Assembly (NCBI GenBank): GCA_963772585.1
Contig: CAVYXV010000002.1
Span: 744,001 to 808,000 of the forward strand
Reading direction: 5' to 3'
Length of the DNA: 64,000 nucleotides
DNA from: CAVVXN01 sp963772585
GTDB taxonomy: Bacteria; Planctomycetota; PLA2; JAEUHO01
The notes under the pieces are model-generated. The model was given only the letters and a program-made list of their open reading frames with translations. It ran no database searches and was not told the DNA's origin. Numbering within the stretch: the stretch's first letter is position 1; each line of letters begins with the position of its first letter. Below are positions 61,363 through 64,000 of this stretch, piece by piece. Made by a program: the position numbers and the translations under genes.

Positions 61363-62700
61363 GTGCCCCAAGACCGTCCCCCGACCGCCCTGGAACGCCT
61401 GGTCCGTGATGGGACGGAGGACGACCTCCGCCGCTTCCTGATCCTGCTGCAACCGCCGGAGATCGCGGACCTCATCGAAGCGCTGGAGGAGGGCGAGGAT
61501 CGCGCCCGGGCGTTCCGCGCCATCGTGGGGCGGAAGAAGCCCTTCGTGATGCGCGAGATCAGGGAGGGCGAGCGCGAAGAGCTGCTGGAGGAGCTCGAGC
61601 CGCACGAGATGGCCAAGATCGTCGCGGAGATGCACTCCGACGACGCTGCGGACGTGCTCCAGGAGATGGACGAAGAGGATCAGGCGAAGATCCTCCAGTT
61701 CGTCCCTGCCGAGGAGCGTAGCGAACTCGTCGGGATGCTGGCCTACCCCGAGGAGAGCGCGGGCGGCATCATGCAGACGGAGCTCGTGCGCGTGCGCGAG
61801 CGCTGGACCGTCCACCAGGCACGCGACGAGATCCGCCGGACGCGGGACGAGGTCGGCGAGCTCCACGAGATCTTCGTCGTAGACCGGAACGACCACCTCA
61901 AGGGGTGGGTCAAGGAGCGGGCGCTGATCCTCGCCTCCGACGAGGACCTCATCGGCACGATCACCACGCCCGTCCCGAAGCGCGTCTCGGTGAACATGGA
62001 CCAGGAGGACATCGCGCGCCTGGTGGGCGACTACGACCTGTCGTCCGTCCCCGTCGTGGACGAAGAGGACCACCTCGTGGGCCGCATTCTCGTGGACGAC
62101 ATCGTGGATGTCCTGACCGAGGAGGCCACGGAGGACATCACGCGCATGGCCGGCACGACGCCCGAGGAGATCTACGAGCCCTCGGTGCGCCAGGCGCTCC
62201 GGTCGCGGACGCCGTGGCTCCTCGTGGCGCTCGTCGGGGAGGTCTGTGCCTCGCTCGTGATCGCCTCGGGCAGTCACACCGTCAAGAGCGCGGGGATGCT
62301 CTTCGCGTTCATTCCTCCGATCGTCGCCATGGCGGGGAGCGTCAGCTCCCAGGCCGCGACGGTCACCGTCCGGAGCCTGGCCCTCGGCCACATCCGCCGG
62401 GACCGGGTCTTCGAGGTCCTGCGCAAGGAGGTCTCCACCGGGTTCATCATCGCACTGGGGGTGAACCTCGTCCTCGGCGGCGTGGCGCTCGTCGTCGGAC
62501 GGGACCTGGTCGTGGCGCTGATCGCGTCGATCTCGGTCCTCGGGACGATGACGATCGGCATCACCTTCGGCGTCGTCACCCCACTGGTCCTGCAGCGCCT
62601 CGGGGCGGACCCGGCGGTCGCGACGAGCCCGTTCGTCGCCACGATGAACGACCTCCTGGGGGCGTCGGTGATCCTCATGGTGGCGACCATGCTGCTTTGA
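61363..62700 (+). CDS. mgtE: Magnesium transporter MgtE
   Basis: 445 residues from the GTG at 61363. The order is the MgtE N-domain (LEPHEMAKIVAEMHSDDAAD), two CBS domains (for example VDRNDHLKGWVKERALILAS and YDLSSVPVVDEEDHLVGRI), then a five-helix pore domain with PPIVAMAGSVSSQAATVTVR and NDLLGASVILMVATMLL. The acidic CBS and N-domain residues that sense cytosolic Mg2+ are present. Channel-type Mg2+ uptake, closed at high Mg2+. Confidence 0.95.
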   Translation: MPQDRPPTALERLVRDGTEDDLRRFLILLQPPEIADLIEALEEGEDRARAFRAIVGRKKPFVMREIREGEREELLEELEPHEMAKIVAEMHSDDAADVLQEMDEEDQAKILQFVPAEERSELVGMLAYPEESAGGIMQTELVRVRERWTVHQARDEIRRTRDEVGELHEIFVVDRNDHLKGWVKERALILASDEDLIGTITTPVPKRVSVNMDQEDIARLVGDYDLSSVPVVDEEDHLVGRILVDDIVDVLTEEATEDITRMAGTTPEEIYEPSVRQALRSRTPWLLVALVGEVCASLVIASGSHTVKSAGMLFAFIPPIVAMAGSVSSQAATVTVRSLALGHIRRDRVFEVLRKEVSTGFIIALGVNLVLGGVALVVGRDLVVALIASISVLGTMTIGITFGVVTPLVLQRLGADPAVATSPFVATMNDLLGASVILMVATMLL

Positions 62701-62795
62701 GCGGGCGAGGCGCCCGCGGCACGAACGGTGGCAGCGGCTCCCGGTCGCGGCTACCCTGGGACGCGGAAGGAACCGATCGCGGGAGGAGTCCTCGG

Positions 62796-63191
62796 ATGCG
62801 TACGTTCATCGCCCTGTCCCTGCTCTTCGCCTTCGTCGGCGTGGCGGTGGCGAACGCGGCCGTCGCCGCCCCGGAGGACGGCGCATCCGCGCCCGCGCCC
62901 GCGCCGGCGGTACGCCCGGGCGTGGTGCGGACGGTCGCCGCCCCCGCTCCCACCGCGGCGACCCGTCCGGATCCCCGGGCCACGCGCTGCCGGCGCGACT
63001 TCGGCTGGTACCCCTGGTACCGCAACCGCTGCGCGCCCGCGGGCGCGGCCTGCCGTCCCGTGACGTGGCGCGCGCCCTACTACCGGCGGGTGGACCATTG
63101 CCGGAGTTGGTACGGGCCCCGGTGCTACGGCCGCCCGTTCCCGTCCTACCGCGGACGGTCGGCGTACTACCGCAGCGTCATGGGCCCCTGA
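62796..63191 (+). CDS. Small secreted Tyr/Arg-rich protein
   Basis: 131 residues from the ATG at 62796, after GGGAGGAG. Signal peptide MRTFIALSLLFAFVGVAVAN, then an Ala/Pro-rich linker and a C-terminal domain with six cysteines and many Tyr, Trp and Arg: RCRRDFGWYPWYRNRCAPAG, RRVDHCRSWYGPRCYGRPF. Such domains often bind polysaccharide or nucleic acid; no family is recognised. Its TGA is in frame with the DUF72 gene that follows. Confidence 0.68.
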   Translation: MRTFIALSLLFAFVGVAVANAAVAAPEDGASAPAPAPAVRPGVVRTVAAPAPTAATRPDPRATRCRRDFGWYPWYRNRCAPAGAACRPVTWRAPYYRRVDHCRSWYGPRCYGRPFPSYRGRSAYYRSVMGP

Positions 63192-63192
63192 C

Positions 63193-64000
63193 GTGACGGA
63201 ACGCCGGCCCTGACCGCCCCCGCCGCCTCCTCCTCCTCCCCCCGCGAGCCGGGCGGCTGGATCCGATTCGGGACGTCCTCCTTCTCGTCGAAGGACTGGG
63301 TCGGTCCGTTCTACGCGCCGAACACGCCGCCCGGCGCCTTCCTCCGCGAATACACCCGTCGCTTCGACACCGTCGAGGTGGACAGCACCTACTACGCCGT
63401 CCCCAGCCCCCGGACCGTCGATGGATGGGTGTCGAAGACGCCCGAGGGCTTCCTGCTGGCGGCCAAGTTCCCTCGGGACATCGTGCACGCGGGGCACGCC
63501 ACGAAGCCCGACGCGCGCTCCGTCCTCGACCCCGACGCGACCTACGAGATCCGCGACCGGTTCCTCGAGGTCATGGCGCGCCTGGGTGAGCGCCTGGGCC
63601 CCCTGGTCCTGCAGTTCCCCTACTTCAACCGCGAGGCCTTCCCCTCGGCCGGACCGTTCCTGGAACGGCTGGATCGCTTCCTGGGAGACCTGCCCCGGGA
63701 CGGCGCCCGCGGCCTGTCGGCCCGAGGATTCCGCTACGGCGTGGAGGTCCGCAACCGCGGGTGGTTGGCCAAGCCGCTCCGCGACCTTTGCGGGAAGCAC
63801 GACGTGTCGCTCGTGCTGGTGGACCAGGCGTGGATGCCGCACGGCGACGAGGTCGAGCGCAAGATGGACCCCGTCACGAACGACCTGGTCTACGTACGGC
63901 TCCTCGGTGACCGCAAGGCGATCGAGCGGATCACCACGACGTGGGACCAGGAGGTCGTCGACCAGGGGCCCCGCCTGGAGCGCTGGGCGAGCTTCCTCGC
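63193..64000 (+). CDS. DUF72-family protein, 3' end beyond window, start unclear
   Basis: WIRFGTSSFSSKDWVGPFY and TRRFDTVEVDSTYYAVPSP are the DUF72 signature, and KTPEGFLLAAKFPRDIVHAG, LQFPYFNREAFP, VEVRNRGWLAKPL and DLVYVRLLGDRKAIE follow, so the gene is real and runs off the right edge. No ATG, GTG or TTG lies in its frame after the previous stop at 63191. A GTG at 63193 fits if one C is missing in the CCC run before 63211; otherwise a CTG at 63210 is the only near-cognate start. A TIM-barrel of unknown function. Confidence 0.85.

Noticed and set aside
1..64000. tRNA, rRNA or riboswitch genes
   Set aside because: I found no clover-leaf, rRNA signature or recognised riboswitch core by eye. 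A covariance-model scan would be needed to exclude small ncRNAs.

Overview
The window is about 70% GC with short intergenic gaps and no rRNA, tRNA or CRISPR array that I can see. Several features point to a Planctomycetota-like or related PVC bacterium. These are a Ser/Thr kinase next to a sigma factor of the 'RWSLV' ECF type, a 461-aa unknown protein with an NPLTGRPFR motif like planctomycetal proteins, many secreted proteins of unknown function, and mostly unlinked metabolic genes. This is inference from gene types; no phylogenetic marker in the window settles it. Three in-frame UGA codons, each followed by a hairpin at the spacing of a bacterial SECIS, indicate that the organism uses selenocysteine. 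The sel genes themselves are not in the window.

Layout. 1-6.4 kb: partial zinc-ribbon rhomboid, a frameshifted acetyltransferase, a response regulator-GGDEF protein, and a PP-loop protein overlapping a PP2C-Nudix fusion. 6.5-14 kb: a GH30-like lipoprotein, a Ca2+/Na+ antiporter, and a repeat-rich stretch with two MITE copies. These flank a cysteine-desulfurase-like gene that has lost its PLP lysine; next to it is a thioredoxin-like selenoprotein. 14-23 kb: EamA transporter, acetyltransferase, patatin, CapA-like protein, a tight three-gene operon (PurO-like IMP cyclohydrolase plus two PP-loop proteins), proline dehydrogenase, and a peroxiredoxin-like selenolipoprotein. 23-32.9 kb: ECF sigma factor/kinase pair, quinone reductase, M48 protease, OPT transporter, a small membrane selenoprotein, HdeD-like and MFS proteins. 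32.9-41.3 kb: secreted HExxH protein, YceI, PilZ, dihydroorotase-type amidohydrolase and an eboB-eboA-like pair. 41.3-47.8 kb: repeats, HypA with a MinD/Mrp-type HypB, hemF, pyk, EamA and DUF2892 proteins. 47.8-57.6 kb: unknown secreted proteins, a FEN-type exonuclease, an ExbD-like secreted protein, a repeat block, FdxA-type ferredoxin, Cys-rich lipoprotein, MBL-fold protein and YceH. 57.6-64 kb: IS110 remnant, CoA-type Nudix hydrolase, M17 aminopeptidase, MgtE, a small secreted protein and a partial DUF72 protein.

Four genes (GNAT 1.1 kb, membrane selenoprotein 30.8 kb, YceH 57.0 kb, DUF72 63.2 kb) look broken by single-base shifts, mostly at GC runs. Sequencing or assembly indels are a likely cause and should be excluded before calling them pseudogenes. 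Non-coding DNA is dominated by four repeat types: a TIR element of about 180 bp, two longer dispersed repeats, and short GGAGCCxGGCTCC palindromes near gene 3' ends.
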